Part shown: positions 54,334-64,000 of the stretch, one piece after another
Numbering within the stretch: the first letter of the stretch is position 1
Layout of the letters: each line of letters opens with the position of its first letter
Assembly: GCF_040958095.1 (NCBI RefSeq)
Contig: NC_091193.1
Coordinates: forward strand, 21,164,510 to 21,228,509
DNA from: Procambarus clarkii
Lineage: Eukaryota > Arthropoda > Malacostraca > Decapoda > Cambaridae
Direction: 5' to 3'
DNA: 64,000 nucleotides
Position numbers and translations under genes: made by a program
The notes under the pieces: generated by a model
What the model saw: the letters and a program-made list of their open reading frames with translations, nothing else
What the model was told of the DNA's origin: nothing
Databases searched by the model: none

Positions 54334-55059
54334 TAATGTTTGGCCAGCCTGGTGTAATGCACTTTGCAATATGTCCAGACATCAGCCACTGATCTGGTTG
54401 GATGGACATACTGTACTACATATTTGTATTTTAATTTTTTCAGTATAATCATGTAAAATATTGTACTAGTATATATATTATTATACCCCCCTTTCATTTC
54501 AGCACTATAATGCAACATTTCTAGGGTAATTTACCTGGTTCCTGCAAATTTGGCCACCATTTGGGGCAGACATTGGTATTACCTGTACCTGTTATGTCAG
54601 CCTGTCCATTTAAGTTGCCATAATGAACAGAAAATGGTGTACTATAACACCTGATCCTAATCTTACAAGGCAACCCTAACTTAACGTAGTCTAAGTGAAC
54701 CATGCATAGAAAATGTGAGTGTTTGAGTTACTAGGATTTATAGTACATCATATTTTGTCCGTTGGAAGTTTTGACATCAAAATGTAATGTATTATTTGAG
54801 AGCACAAGTACAGTATGATACATGCACTAGGCACCCTAAATTTTGGTGGCAGTTTCCATGGGAACCAGAGACCATTGAGATCTGATACTACTGAACATGG
54901 TATCATGGTGTCTCTAGTCGTCAGATGTTATCTAATTGTTTGCGTACTTTTTAGGTGGAGCCACCACAGGCATCTCCAATGGTGAGCAATAGCATCACTC
55001 TTTTCAATGTTCGGTGGTTCATGCCTTGGAAACCACTGGCCATTATCAGACCTTATGGT
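54334..55059. other. Gene-free stretch
   Basis: AT-rich, nothing recognised. Confidence 0.4.
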
Positions 55060-55099
55060 CTTGCACATTATCAGACCATAGGGTCTGATAATGTGCAAG
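55060..55099. repeat. 18-bp hairpin with a third related copy
   Basis: CTTGCACATTATCAGACC pairs exactly with 55082-55099. A third ATTATCAGACC lies just upstream (about 55042), so the sequence has alternative pairings. Confidence 0.85.
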
Positions 55100-55594
55100 G
55101 TAGCATGCTGAATAATCACATGTTGGTGGCATTTTCAATTGATTTGGAGATACAGTATAAAATTTGGTTTCAGAGACCAGGTACTAGCAATGGAGTGTTT
55201 GTGGTGTCTTTATCCAGCCACATTGTTTATTATCTATTAAGCATGTTTCTAGGTGTCTACTCTTGTGTCATCTTACAGTTTAAGAAGTACACATTTACCT
55301 GAAAACAAAACCTATTGAATATATTTAAATGTAACCCCCCTTCAATTAAACACTAAGGAAATTAATTCTTATGACTCATGTTAACGACTAGTCTTGGAAA
55401 ACAAAGTGCTATAATTTTTATTCCAAGTTTATATATTCATCATATTTTAATATAATACTTAGGAGCATATTAGAAGAGCTCCTGTAATTCTTGGGGTTTC
55501 TTTCTAGCCATTGATGCAGGCAATATAATTTGATGGATTTTAGGTGCTGGTGGCTGGACACTGACAACCAACTAGATGCAAGCAAATTTCTTAT
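55100..55594. other. Gene-free stretch
   Basis: The frame 54955-55302 spans the hairpin and has no recognisable domain. Confidence 0.35.
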
Positions 55595-55805
55595 TACATT
55601 CCTATTATTGGGGATAGGAAGCCTGTTAGGTTTATTGAGGTCCTTCAAGATCAATAAGTTTCCCTCCCAAGGATCCAACCCACAACAACTGCCTAACTTA
55701 CTTTTAACTATTTTGTGTTAGATGAACAGGTACATCAGGTATAAGGAAATGGGCCTGAAATTTCACCCTCTGCATGGGAGCTTAACCCGGGACTACTGTT
55801 GAGGT
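55595..55805 (-). mobile_element. SINE copy (type T4)
   Basis: TTGGGGATAGGAAGCCTGTT, CCAAGGATCCAACCCACAAC, TTAGATGAACAGGTACATCA and GCATGGGAGCTTAACCCGGG follow the T4 order. The head is largely decayed. Confidence 0.6.
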
Positions 55806-56064
55806 AAATACCTCAGTGCTACTTATATACACAGGTTTTACTGTATGCTTCAGACAGTCCTTCAACACTTGTGTTGAAATTTCAATTGAAGATGCTTGCC
55901 TTGAAATGCTTGTTAATCACACAACCAAGGTGGGATTCACCAGTTTTCAACAATCCAACTATTTTAACTCGCATTTCAACAATAATGTTCCTGAACTCCT
56001 CATTTACCCTATGAGATATGGCTTGTTTTCTTTTTACCTGAATTTACCTAAAGGCCACCATTTT

Positions 56065-56320
56065 TAGTGGCCATATCAGGGAGAGGAAGCCGACAGCTTG
56101 TCAAAGGTCACCTGATTATTCCCGAGGATTCTTTCCGGCTCAGTTTTAAACCGAAGTACAGTATTATCTTGGCACTTAAAGAGCTTTGGCAGGTAAGCAG
56201 TTCCTTGTAGTTTATTACTCTATGAAAGAAAAAGCATCTCTTGTTTTCTGTTCTGCAATGGGGCGCTTGTTGAGCTTGAAGCTGTTGCCCTTAATAATGG
56301 TCTGGATAATACACAAGGTA
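56065..56320 (-). mobile_element. LINE family 3, 3' end, minus
   Basis: Parallel to 52748-52990: AGGAAGCCGACAGCTTGTCA, then TTCTTTCCGGCTCAGTTTTA and GAAAAAGCATCTCTTGTTTT, then TTGAGCTTGAAGCTGTTGCC. Confidence 0.65.
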
Positions 56321-56627
56321 TTATAGACTGTGAAGTCTAGTATTTAATGAAATTTGATTTTACTTCATCTATCTCGGCCTTCAAAACAACTGCTTAGACA
56401 CATCATTAGAGAGTACTAAACACACACCCAACACTTCACCTCTTACAATCATTACAAAAGAAAAAACTTGAGAGATCAGCTGAAATATATATTACACTTC
56501 TCTCAGTTATATCAACAAACCAACAATAATTGCTAGCCATGTTAATTAGCAATTGATTCAAAGACAATCTTGTTATGAATATTGTATTTGACTGATGGGC
56601 TTGTATTTGGGCAGTGTTGTACCTCAA

Positions 56628-56765
56628 GCTTAGAGGTGTTGTATCCTACAGGCAACACTACAGGTGTTGTATCCTGCAGGTGCCACCACAGGTGCCACCA
56701 CAGGTGTTGTATCCTGCTGGCGACACTACAGGTGCCATCACAGGTGCCACCACTGCACCTGCACC
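56628..56765. repeat. Short-unit tandem repeat (CAGGTGCCACCA type)
   Basis: About nine imperfect 14-16-bp units of ACAGGTGTTGTATCCTG / CAGGTGCCACCA. The open frames across it are repeat artefacts. Confidence 0.8.
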
Positions 56766-57074
56766 ACCACCTACAACTTGGGGATTGATTTATCAACAAA
56801 AACAATAACAAAATAATATTTGGCAACTGGACATTCATGCTGTCAAGTTGACGCTGTCTGGTGACCTGACCTCTTAACGTCCCATGATGACCCCTGGAGG
56901 GGAAGGGACTGAGCACCTGTAGAGCCTGCTAGAGCACCAGTAGAGCCCCAGTTAAGCCCGTGTTGGCGCTCTCCAGGAATCCATACAAGTCAACTCCCGA
57001 TCATCCCCCCCCCTTTCAAATTCCTCCCAGAGACCCCACGACCTAAAGAAGCGATAAATCTGGGCCAGCAACAC

Positions 57075-57460
57075 TCACCTATGTTGTCTGTGTTGGAGGA
57101 AATGTTGACTGGAGGGTCCAGACACTCGGCACGAGGTAAATTATGGTCGTCAAAAGCGAGAGTGCGACAATGGCCTCGTCTCACCTGGTGCCGCGGAACG
57201 CCCCGACAGGAGGCCCACCCTCCGCACTCACTCACTCCTTAAACAAAGTAGGTCTCCTTCCCTCACCAGACACTCTAACCCCTTCAGATGCCGCCCAGCA
57301 CGCCCACCTGCTGGTGATTAGCCAGGAAGGTTGAGGAGGGTGTGAGGGGAGAGGTAGGTAGAGAGCAGCGAGCGTTCGCCGCGGGTTTGTGATCCCGTTG
57401 TGACGCGAGACGGAGCCTCTCTAAGAGAACTGGAGCCACGGCACACTCTCCTAACCTGTC
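57075..57460. other. CpG-richer exon-like block, strand undecided
   Basis: The minus strand is open from about 57238 to a strong donor (AACATAG|GTGAGTG at 57078), reading GHCRTLAFDDHNLPRAECLD and PPVNISSNTDNI, but has no upstream ATG. The plus strand has ACAATGG at 57171 opening MASSHLVPRNAPTGGPPSAL. Raised CpG and GC relative to neighbours suggest a promoter or first exon. No family recognised. Confidence 0.25.
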
Positions 57461-57482
57461 TTTCCAACCCTCCCTACTCACA

Positions 57483-57630
57483 TGTAATAATAAGTAAATA
57501 ATATATAATAAATGTTTATTCAGGTAAAGTACGTGCATACAAGAGGTTATACAAAAATTGATAGGTTTATAGATAGGGCTGGTATATACAATGCCTAAAG
57601 CCACTGTTACGCAAAGCGTTTCGGGGAATC
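57483..57630 (-). repeat. Dispersed repeat (family U), minus
   Basis: AATAAATGTTTATTCAGGTA, GTACGTGCATACAAGAGGTT and AATGCCTAAAGCCACTGTTA with GCGTTTCGGG. On the minus strand it ends with CCTGAATAAACATTTATT, again an AATAAA. Confidence 0.7.
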
Positions 57631-57797
57631 ATGTACGTCTTAATGGGTTTTTATTTATTTTACTTTACCTGGGCCTCTCTGTGGCATACGCGCCTAACTT
57701 ATCTTCCAGCCTCCATACACTGATATATATATATATATCTCAGTTTGTATTTATCTCTCTAGGGTAGACTATCTTAATATCTAAAATATTCTAATAT

Positions 57798-58621
57798 TTA
57801 ATGGGTTTTGAAATGGTCAAAGGATTGGCAGATACAGTTTAATGCTGATAAATGTAAAGTTCTGAGGTTAGGTAATGATGATAGAGTTACAAGATACGAG
57901 CTAGATGGTGTTGTGATTGCGAAGTCGGATTGCGAAAGGGATCTGGGAGTTATGATTAGTAAGAATTTAAAACAAAAGGATCAATGCATAAATGTTCGTA
58001 ATAAGGCAAATCGGACACTTGGATTTATTAATCGCAGCGTTAGTAACAAGACACCTGGTGTGGTTCTCAAGCTATATCTTGCTCTAGTTAGGCCCCATTT
58101 AGATTATGCAGTTCAGTTTTGGTCGCCATATTATAGAATGGATATAAATTCACTTGAACGTGTCCAGCGTAGGATGACTAAGTTAATTCCCCAAATTAGA
58201 AATCTTTCATATGAAGAAAGATTAACAAAGCTTAAGTTGCATTCACTGGAAAGGCGAAGAGTTAGGGGTGACATGATAGAGGTTTACAAGTGGATGAATG
58301 GACATAACCGGGGGGATATTAATAGGGTATTAAAAGTATCAACACAGGACAGAACACGAAACAATGGATATAAATTGGATAAGTTTAGATTTAGGAAAGA
58401 CTTGGGTAAATACTGGTTCAGTAACAGGGTTGTTGATTTGTGGAACCAATTGCCGCGTAACATTGTGGAGGTGGGGTCCCTCGATCGTTTCAAGCACGGG
58501 TTGGACAAGTATATGAGTGGGATTGGGTGGTTATAGAATAGGAGCTGCCTCGTATGGGCCAATAGGCCTTCTGCAGTTACCTTTGTTCTTATGTTCTTAT
58601 GTTCTTATGTTCTTAATCTCT
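57798..58621 (+). mobile_element. 5'-truncated non-LTR retrotransposon (LINE family 4) with perfect 13-bp TSD
   Basis: The insertion lies between direct copies of AATATTCTAATAT at 57785-57797 and 58622-58634. It contains an open 242-codon C-terminal ORF, a short 3' UTR (AGCTGCCTCGTATGGGCC and AATAGGCCTTCTGCAG) and a tail of TTCTTATG octamers (about 58583-58615). 5' truncation, TSD and octamer tail fit target-primed reverse transcription by a CR1/Jockey-like element; clade is inferred. Confidence 0.9.
57808..58536 (+). CDS. C-terminal part of non-LTR ORF2 (reverse transcriptase)
   Basis: 242 residues with no stop or frameshift. It starts just after the RT catalytic YxDD region, which is missing. 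Residues 7-22 (WQIQFNADKCKVLRLG) match the post-catalytic RT motif. 86-108 (LKLYLALVRPHLDYAVQFWS) and 112-138 (DINSLERVQRRMTKLIPQIR ...) are the thumb-like region. 144-165 carry RRRVRGDMIEVYKWMNG, and 198-221 FSNRVVDLWNQLPRNIVE. A full ORF2 also has an N-terminal endonuclease, absent here. The ATG is just the first Met inside the truncated frame and no active protein is expected. Confidence 0.85.
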   Translation: MKWSKDWQIQFNADKCKVLRLGNDDRVTRYELDGVVIAKSDCERDLGVMISKNLKQKDQCINVRNKANRTLGFINRSVSNKTPGVVLKLYLALVRPHLDYAVQFWSPYYRMDINSLERVQRRMTKLIPQIRNLSYEERLTKLKLHSLERRRVRGDMIEVYKWMNGHNRGDINRVLKVSTQDRTRNNGYKLDKFRFRKDLGKYWFSNRVVDLWNQLPRNIVEVGSLDRFKHGLDKYMSGIGWL

Positions 58622-58679
58622 AATATTCTAATATATCTTAGAATATTTAATATTCAAAGATCAGATATTTTCTACATCG

Positions 58680-59160
58680 CCCTGCCCTGGTGACGCTCTA
58701 TTACTCTCTCATCTCTCCTTATCTGAACTATGGTATTTCTGCTCGAGGTTCTACTACACAAAATCATTTACGTCCTCTAATTACTCAACACAAAGCTGCT
58801 ATTAGAACAATATCTAACTGGCCCCAGACAGCACTCGGTACCCTTACTCAAATCTCTGAATATGTTAAATATTAACTCACTGCACATCCTCTCATGTGTA
58901 CTCTATATATTTAAAACTCTGAACTGTAATGTCAATTATGACCTTAAAAGCTTCTTAGAAGGTTGTAGCAGAACCCATGGGCACCACACCAGAAACAAAT
59001 ATCTATTTGATATTCCAAGAGTACGACTTAATCAAACTAGAAATGCTCTACAAATTAAGGGACCCAGAATGTGGAATGACCTTCCCAATCATATCAAAGG
59101 CTGTACCTCTCTCAACCAATTTAAGATAAAAACTAAATACTGCCTAATAAATTAACCTAC
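58680..59160 (+). pseudogene. LINE family 5 ORF2 remnant with a frameshift
   Basis: The first frame encodes TLYYSLISPYLNYGISARGS and HKAAIRTISNWPQTALGTLT, then stops. A shift near 58860 restores LHILSCVLYIFKTLNCNVNY, RNKYLFDIPRVRLNQTRNAL and KGPRMWNDLPNHIKGCTSLN. Together they form the C-terminal domain of a different non-LTR family. It begins about 45 bases after the TSD of the preceding element. Confidence 0.8.
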
Positions 59161-59224
59161 CTTACCCCTAAATGTCAACCTATATCTTATTATTTTAAAC
59201 AATGCTGTTTGCTGACCAACTTGT

Positions 59225-59410
59225 ATAATTGCTATTTTCTGCCATGTTCCCCCATTTTTTTATTTTTTTTAACACAATTTATACTTTAAGCTCAATTACT
59301 GCTAAAACAGTTGGCATTCTTTCTAAAATAAGATCTTATGTACCTCGCTCTGCCCCAGTAGCGCTGTATTACTCTCTCATCTCAATTATGGTATCCGAGC
59401 CGAGTCGTTA
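59225..59410 (+). pseudogene. Fragment of a LINE family 5-like ORF2
   Basis: A frame encodes ITAKTVGILSKIRSYVPRSA and PVALYYSLIS. This corresponds to the segment just upstream of, and overlapping, the start of 58680-59160, so it is a second partial copy of the same family. Confidence 0.65.
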
Positions 59411-61354
59411 GTCATTCACTCTGCCATGTAGAGGAGCTAAATAAACAGGCCGTCCTCTCGAGCTGTCACAACGTCAGAAAAATGCTGTACTAAATTGCGC
59501 GAACCTAACTGATGGACCCAAGAATAGAAAACGTAACAGCCCGTCAATTTACCGAGCCGCTATGATTTATAGTGCATTATATTTTCACGTTGGGGATTTT
59601 AACGTGAAAATACGTGGTATTATTCGAGGGGACAGACAGAAATGCTGTTGTGATGCATCCTTCCCACGAGGTCTTGACACTATCAACATTCGCTGCCTCC
59701 GGCGTTTTTACAATCACACACTGATCGACCTAAAATTGCATATATTTTCACTACATTTTATATTGTAAGAATATGTGGCCTAAAAGACAATATCAGAAGT
59801 TATCTCTTGGTAGAGACAAGCCTAATCACAGGTTAACAGGCCAATAATTGTATAATAATGAATGCTGTTTGTTCAAAGTTTCAGATTACATCGTGCATTC
59901 TTGTGTAGAAATGACATCATTACTGATATATACCTTCTGCTGATCAAGCTAACAGTTCTATCAGTACTATTTATGATCAATTTATGGTAGTCAGTTTGAG
60001 TACAACAATTATGCCCATCAGTATTGCGATACAAGTTCGTGAATAATGCATATTATCATTCTTGCAGAATCATCATTGACAAAGCACAGCAGCAGCTGCT
60101 TGTTATGATTAAGAAGAGATAATATTTATCTATATAGCGTTATCAGGATGGGGCCAACAAGGGCAGTGTGTGGCAGTGTAGCAGTCTCCGGCCAGCCTCT
60201 CACCCTCTCATCAAGGTATGTGCCTTAAATCACCATTGTTGCTAACACTGGCTTCAAAAACATTTAAGACATTTGCAGACAAAACACGTTGTTTCAATCA
60301 TGCCATTAGTTCACAGAATTCACGCACATAGTGTGACAAGATATACTGTCTGCCTTCTTTATGTGTGTAGTGAGGCAATATTATATTGCCCATAGTCTCG
60401 ACCACGCTATAGTCTATAGTGTTCATCACAGTTATAATGTTATGTATGCGCTGTATATGCAAGTCAAGCTTTCGCTGCTGTCGTGAACACTACAGTTTAT
60501 GCTTACAACCTGCACTCTGAACTCGTAGAGGGTGCTGTCTATATTATATGAGAGAATATATATTATATGAGAATGTCTATCTAAAGTTGAAGGCCAGACA
60601 CCTGGCCTCGTCCAAATTTACAGGGGGAATGGTCCGAGGTACGGGAGGGACATAGGCTAGTCGGGGTAGGTTAAGCCACCTAAGCTACCTTAGGGTAGCC
60701 ACCTAAGTTAAAGGCTTTAAAAAATATTAGCAATTATAAACACCCCTAGGCCACTTTCCCTGAGTATTTCACAGATTCAAGTGTGAAATATGGCGTATGA
60801 TTAACAAGGAGTTTTTGTCATATAATTTCTAAGATCCATAAAGTTGTTTCAGAGGTTCTTAATATATTTTTCGAGAGAACGAGGAATTATGGATAGATTA
60901 CTATAAACAGAAAAATTATTCCATTAATGTTGATACAAGCAATTTAAAAACGCCTCATATAAGCAAAAAAAGACATTTGATTTCAGATAATCCTAATAAG
61001 TGCCTTTTATCGGGGCCAATAATTTACAATAGAATAAATGATAGACTAATACAAATTCAACTGATGTTAATGATGAACACATGAAACCGTTGCAGGCTCT
61101 GATGATGTTAGTCCTTGCAATGTCGTGGGTATATTAATGCTTGTAATTCCCATAATGCCCCCAATATCTCGAGTATCAGCATCATTAATTATTTATCGGT
61201 CATATGGACCTAGAGGAAGTAAACGGACAAATATTGACGGCAGGAAAGGCATTAACATGCAGATAACGATCTCCGTCTTGCAGTTTGAACTGATGCGTAG
61301 TAAGCAATTATCAGGAGAAAATGCTAAATCACTCTTTATGGTTATTTGGGCTCT
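59411..61354. other. Gene-free stretch
   Basis: AT-rich. A possible short first exon at 60148-60215 (ATGGGGCC start, MGPTRAVCGSVAVSGQPLTL, donor ATCAAG|GTATGTG) is the only gene-like signal and is weak. A small inverted repeat lies near 60540-60570 (TATATTATATGAGA direct copies). Confidence 0.3.
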
Positions 61355-61500
61355 GATCGTTGTCGGGGACAGGAAGCCTGTAGTAATTGGGGTCCCTCAA
61401 TAGAGCTATGCTAACGAGTGTATGACCTTTCCCACGATGCAAAACAACAGTGCTCAACTCCCAGGTACTTATCTATTTCTCTGGCGGCTAGGCTTGTATA
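61355..61500 (-). mobile_element. SINE fragment (type T4)
   Basis: GTCGGGGACAGGAAGCCTGT, GGGGTCCCTCAATAGAGCTA and CAACTCCCAGGTACTTATCT match the 3' and core parts of T4. The tRNA-like head is absent. Confidence 0.6.
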
Positions 61501-61984
61501 GAGATGTAGATGAAGTGAAATGTAAAGTGTGTGTGGCCAGAGACAGAGATACACATTAGAGTATTATGTATCTTATCTCCGTTGAGGTCTGATAAAGACC
61601 TTAATCCAAATGTGTAGAGAGAATAATGGTGTCAAACCACGAATGGAAAATGAAATAAGAACTTAAGCAATTTTGTGTTAATACATTGTTAACTATACCT
61701 ATAACTTATCCTGAGTCCTTTAATTAATGCACCTAGACAGTGTCTAAAGGCACAGTGGAAGACGGGGAACGGGAAACAACTAAGAAAATTCAGTAATCGA
61801 TTTACATGATACTTGGAACTAAATGATCACAACAGTCACGTTACACTTAATCCCTAACACCTTAGTACCATACCGAGATATCCTTAATCCAGCACCTGCA
61901 GGACTGAACAAGGGCAAACAGCTAAAGTTGTCCCAAACAAATGGCGGGCAGTAGTGCAATCAGATGTAACACAAACAAGGAGCA

Positions 61985-62150
61985 ACAGTCTCAATAACAA
62001 CAAGCCACTATGTAGAACTGAGAACAGGAAATGCTTGTTCACCTACAGGGTTATTAACACATGGAACCGCCTACCCGCCGAAGTCGTGAATGCCAAAATT
62101 CCGTTAACTTTTAAATTACAGCCGGAAAAGATCATCCACTACTAGCCGTA
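61985..62150 (+). mobile_element. LINE family 3 coding remnant
   Basis: A frame encodes NRKCLFTYRVINTWNRLPAE and VVNAKIPLTFKLQPEKIIHY. It matches 54100-54246 but ends before the 3' UTR. Confidence 0.75.
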
Positions 62151-62409
62151 AGTGACTTAACAATGAATGGGGTTGGCTGCAACAGGCAATTACTTACGTT
62201 TGCCCTAATATCAATATGCATGTCTAGCACTGAACAAATTCCACATTCTTGAATATCAGCTTATGGCTGGCCTACTTCTATGTGAGGCGGTCACCGACTA
62301 GCCTCAGCTTCGACCCAGCCTACGTGACGTCACCTCCGGCCAGTCCTACCACTAGCCAGCGACGTCCTTGATTGTGACGTCAAGCCCCATGGTAGTTTAG
62401 GTGGTTCAA

Positions 62410-62590
62410 AGAATAAGTCTGAAATCGCTTATACGCCGAAGCCGTAGATACGAAAACTCCTGATGTTTAAAATTCAGCTGGAAATTTTCTTTTAGGGCAA
62501 ATGGAGGGACCTTTGACAAGCCGCCGGCTTCCTGTCCTCGTCGAGGCCACCAGTGTTAATGGCCCTCAGGTAAATTCAGGTAAGTCTCAT
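62410..62590 (+). mobile_element. LINE family 3, 3' end
   Basis: ATACGCCGAAGCCGTAGATA, AAAATTCAGCTGGAAATTTT, then GACAAGCCGCCGGCTTCCTG and GGCCCTCAGGTAAATTCAGG. Coding is decayed; the 3' UTR is well kept. Confidence 0.75.
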
Positions 62591-62597
62591 TTCACTA

Positions 62598-63250
62598 ATG
62601 GACGTCTGTATCAAGAGAAAACTTCCAGGGTGGACTATCGTATCCCTGACAGGCCGTAACACTATCATCAGAAATATACTGATAGCTGACATTTCTACAC
62701 AAGTCGAGGAGGATGTCATATGCTACACAGATGACTTCTGCGTCATTCCGAACAGTGGTAACCGGCTGCGGACTCTCTTTGATATGCTTGCAAATAGATG
62801 TTTTGAATGTGGGCTTATCGTTTCCCCAGAAAAAACTTGGACCCTATGCCCCCCCCTCCTCTTTTTAATGTCAACGCATTGAAAACTGCAGGCAATACAA
62901 ATACCTCGGTGTGAATATTAAGTGACTTTGTAAGCGAATTACAGCTTAGGCTTAAAGAAAAGCTAAAACCACTTTAATAACACTTGCTGGAAAGCGCATT
63001 GTTATTAATGTTAAATATGCCAGAATGTTCTACATGATGTTCATTAGGTCCCTAATTGACTACTAAGTACTATGCTATGACCCTTATAGATTTTCCCAGC
63101 GCTAGACTGTAAGCTTTAGTGAAAATTAAACACCAAGCTATGAAGATAATTCCTGGAGCCTCCAGGTGCACAAGAATTATCAACTTGAGGGGGAACTGAA
63201 ACTCCCAACCACATGTTAAAGAATTGAAAAGCTCAGTACAACGTTCTGTA
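62598..63250 (+). pseudogene. LINE RT remnant containing the YxDD box (family 6)
   Basis: An open frame (62598-62880) encodes VEEDVICYTDDFCVIPNSGN and FDMLANRCFECGLIVSPEKT. YTDD is the RT catalytic box (commonly YADD in this class), and the GLxVSPEKT motif follows as in other non-LTR RTs. After frameshifts, NCRQYKYLGVNI and KYARMFYMMFIRSLIDY continue the protein. Upstream RT motifs and downstream parts are decayed. Not functional. Confidence 0.75.
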
Positions 63251-63714
63251 TAAGGGTCATGAGAGATCCAACATCACCAGTGCTACTTACATATAAACTG
63301 GTACTGTTTACCGGTGGGAATTAAAGTGCTACCAACGCACGAGCGAGAAACTGTATGCAAGTAGGTTGAATTTACCAGAATTTACCTGAGGACAACTACA
63401 CTTGTAACGTACGATTATGTTACGTTGTTGGGTAGATTAGATACACAGTGTTTAGTGAGTTTCATATTTATTTAGTAGTCTTGATTACAGAAGTCGGTTG
63501 GTGGCATTGTCGTAGAGGTTCAGACGGAGCTTGGAGCAGAGCAGAGAGCTGAGTGATGCCGGAGTCGTGGAGCTCTATGCGGGAGAGCGTGGCGGCTCGA
63601 TGGGGAATCGCGAGTGTCTAAACACGGTGGGGAGCGAGAGCGTTGTAGCTCGATCCGGTCGTAGTCTGCTGTCTGCTCTGTGTCGAAGCTGTAGTGTTTG
63701 GGGTAGATTAGAAC

Positions 63715-63870
63715 TGTATACCTGGTTGATACCTGGTTGATGGGGTTCTGGGAGTTCTACTCTCCAAGCCCGGCCCGAGGCCAGGCTTGACTTGTGAGAG
63801 TTTGGTCCACCAGGCTGTTGCTTGGAGCAGCCCACAGGCCCACATACCCACCACAGCCCGGTTGGTCCGG
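63715..63870 (+). repeat. Dispersed repeat of the GGCCCGAGGCCAGGCTTGAC type
   Basis: CCTGGTTGATACCTGGTTGA, a direct repeat of CCTGGTTGAT, then CCAAGCCCGGCCCGAGGCCA, CCACCAGGCTGTTGCTTGGA and CACATACCCACCACAGCCCG. I recall this as a common decapod repeat, but assigning it to a LINE or SINE needs a search. GC-richer than its surroundings. Confidence 0.6.
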
Positions 63871-64000
63871 CACCTATGCACCTGTATACGCCGAGTGTCC
63901 GGCATCGTTTTCGGAAATTGTACTGTTGGCTATTTGCATATCGCTTGCTTATATTTGGTGACTACACTTCAGCTTCCTCCAACTGGATGGAAAGAGTGTT

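Overview
This window looks like repeat-dense, intron- or intergenic-type DNA from a eukaryote, most likely a decapod crustacean; a freshwater crayfish or its relatives is my best guess. The basis is the combination of tRNA-derived SINEs, 5'-truncated non-LTR (LINE) fragments, fold-back/MITE elements, very long (AC)n/(GT)n/(AT)n tracts and GC-rich minisatellites. I recall these particular repeat sequences from decapod genomes, but no search was run. There is no operon structure, no confident host gene, no CRISPR array and no functional tRNA or rRNA gene. Most long open frames are minisatellites, dinucleotide repeats or LINE remnants.

Layout. 0-5.3 kb: a 17-bp CACGTG minisatellite, then several LINE 3' ends and an (AC)n tract. 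5.6-6.4 kb: three inverted-repeat structures, one a near-perfect SINE palindrome. 6.5-13 kb: microsatellites, a SINE, a 40-bp minisatellite, and a cluster of four CACGTG boxes. 13-21 kb: SINE fragments, a 33-bp minisatellite, a 5S-rRNA-like remnant and decayed LINEs. 21.7-26.1 kb: an (AT)n tract and four minisatellite arrays (29/30, 30, 26 and 38 bp) almost back to back. 26-35 kb: hairpins, fold-back elements, a MITE, SINEs, purine/GGT tracts and LINE remnants. 35.5-36.2 kb: a 31-bp palindromic CpG-rich minisatellite with higher-order structure. 38.3-38.9 kb: two large fold-backs embedded in (AT)n. 39-50 kb: more SINEs, a short repeat carrying a perfect 5' splice-site motif, and a few unproven minus-strand exon candidates. 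50-56 kb: AT-rich DNA with SINEs, polyA-tailed LINE ends and a G-rich array. 57.8-58.6 kb: the best-preserved LINE copy, with a perfect 13-bp target-site duplication. 58.7-63.2 kb: further reverse-transcriptase remnants.

The parts are linked by transposition rather than by a pathway. Several LINE families leave 3'-end fragments. At least four tRNA-like SINE heads occur, some sharing a central core but carrying different tails. LINE 3' ends are often followed by AC repeats, and one minisatellite appears to have grown from inside a dispersed repeat. The most unusual property is the density of near-perfect inverted repeats, several made of inverted SINE copies. I found no convincing previously undescribed protein system; the main leads are the palindromes, the CACGTG arrays, the splice-donor-bearing repeat and a few exon candidates.
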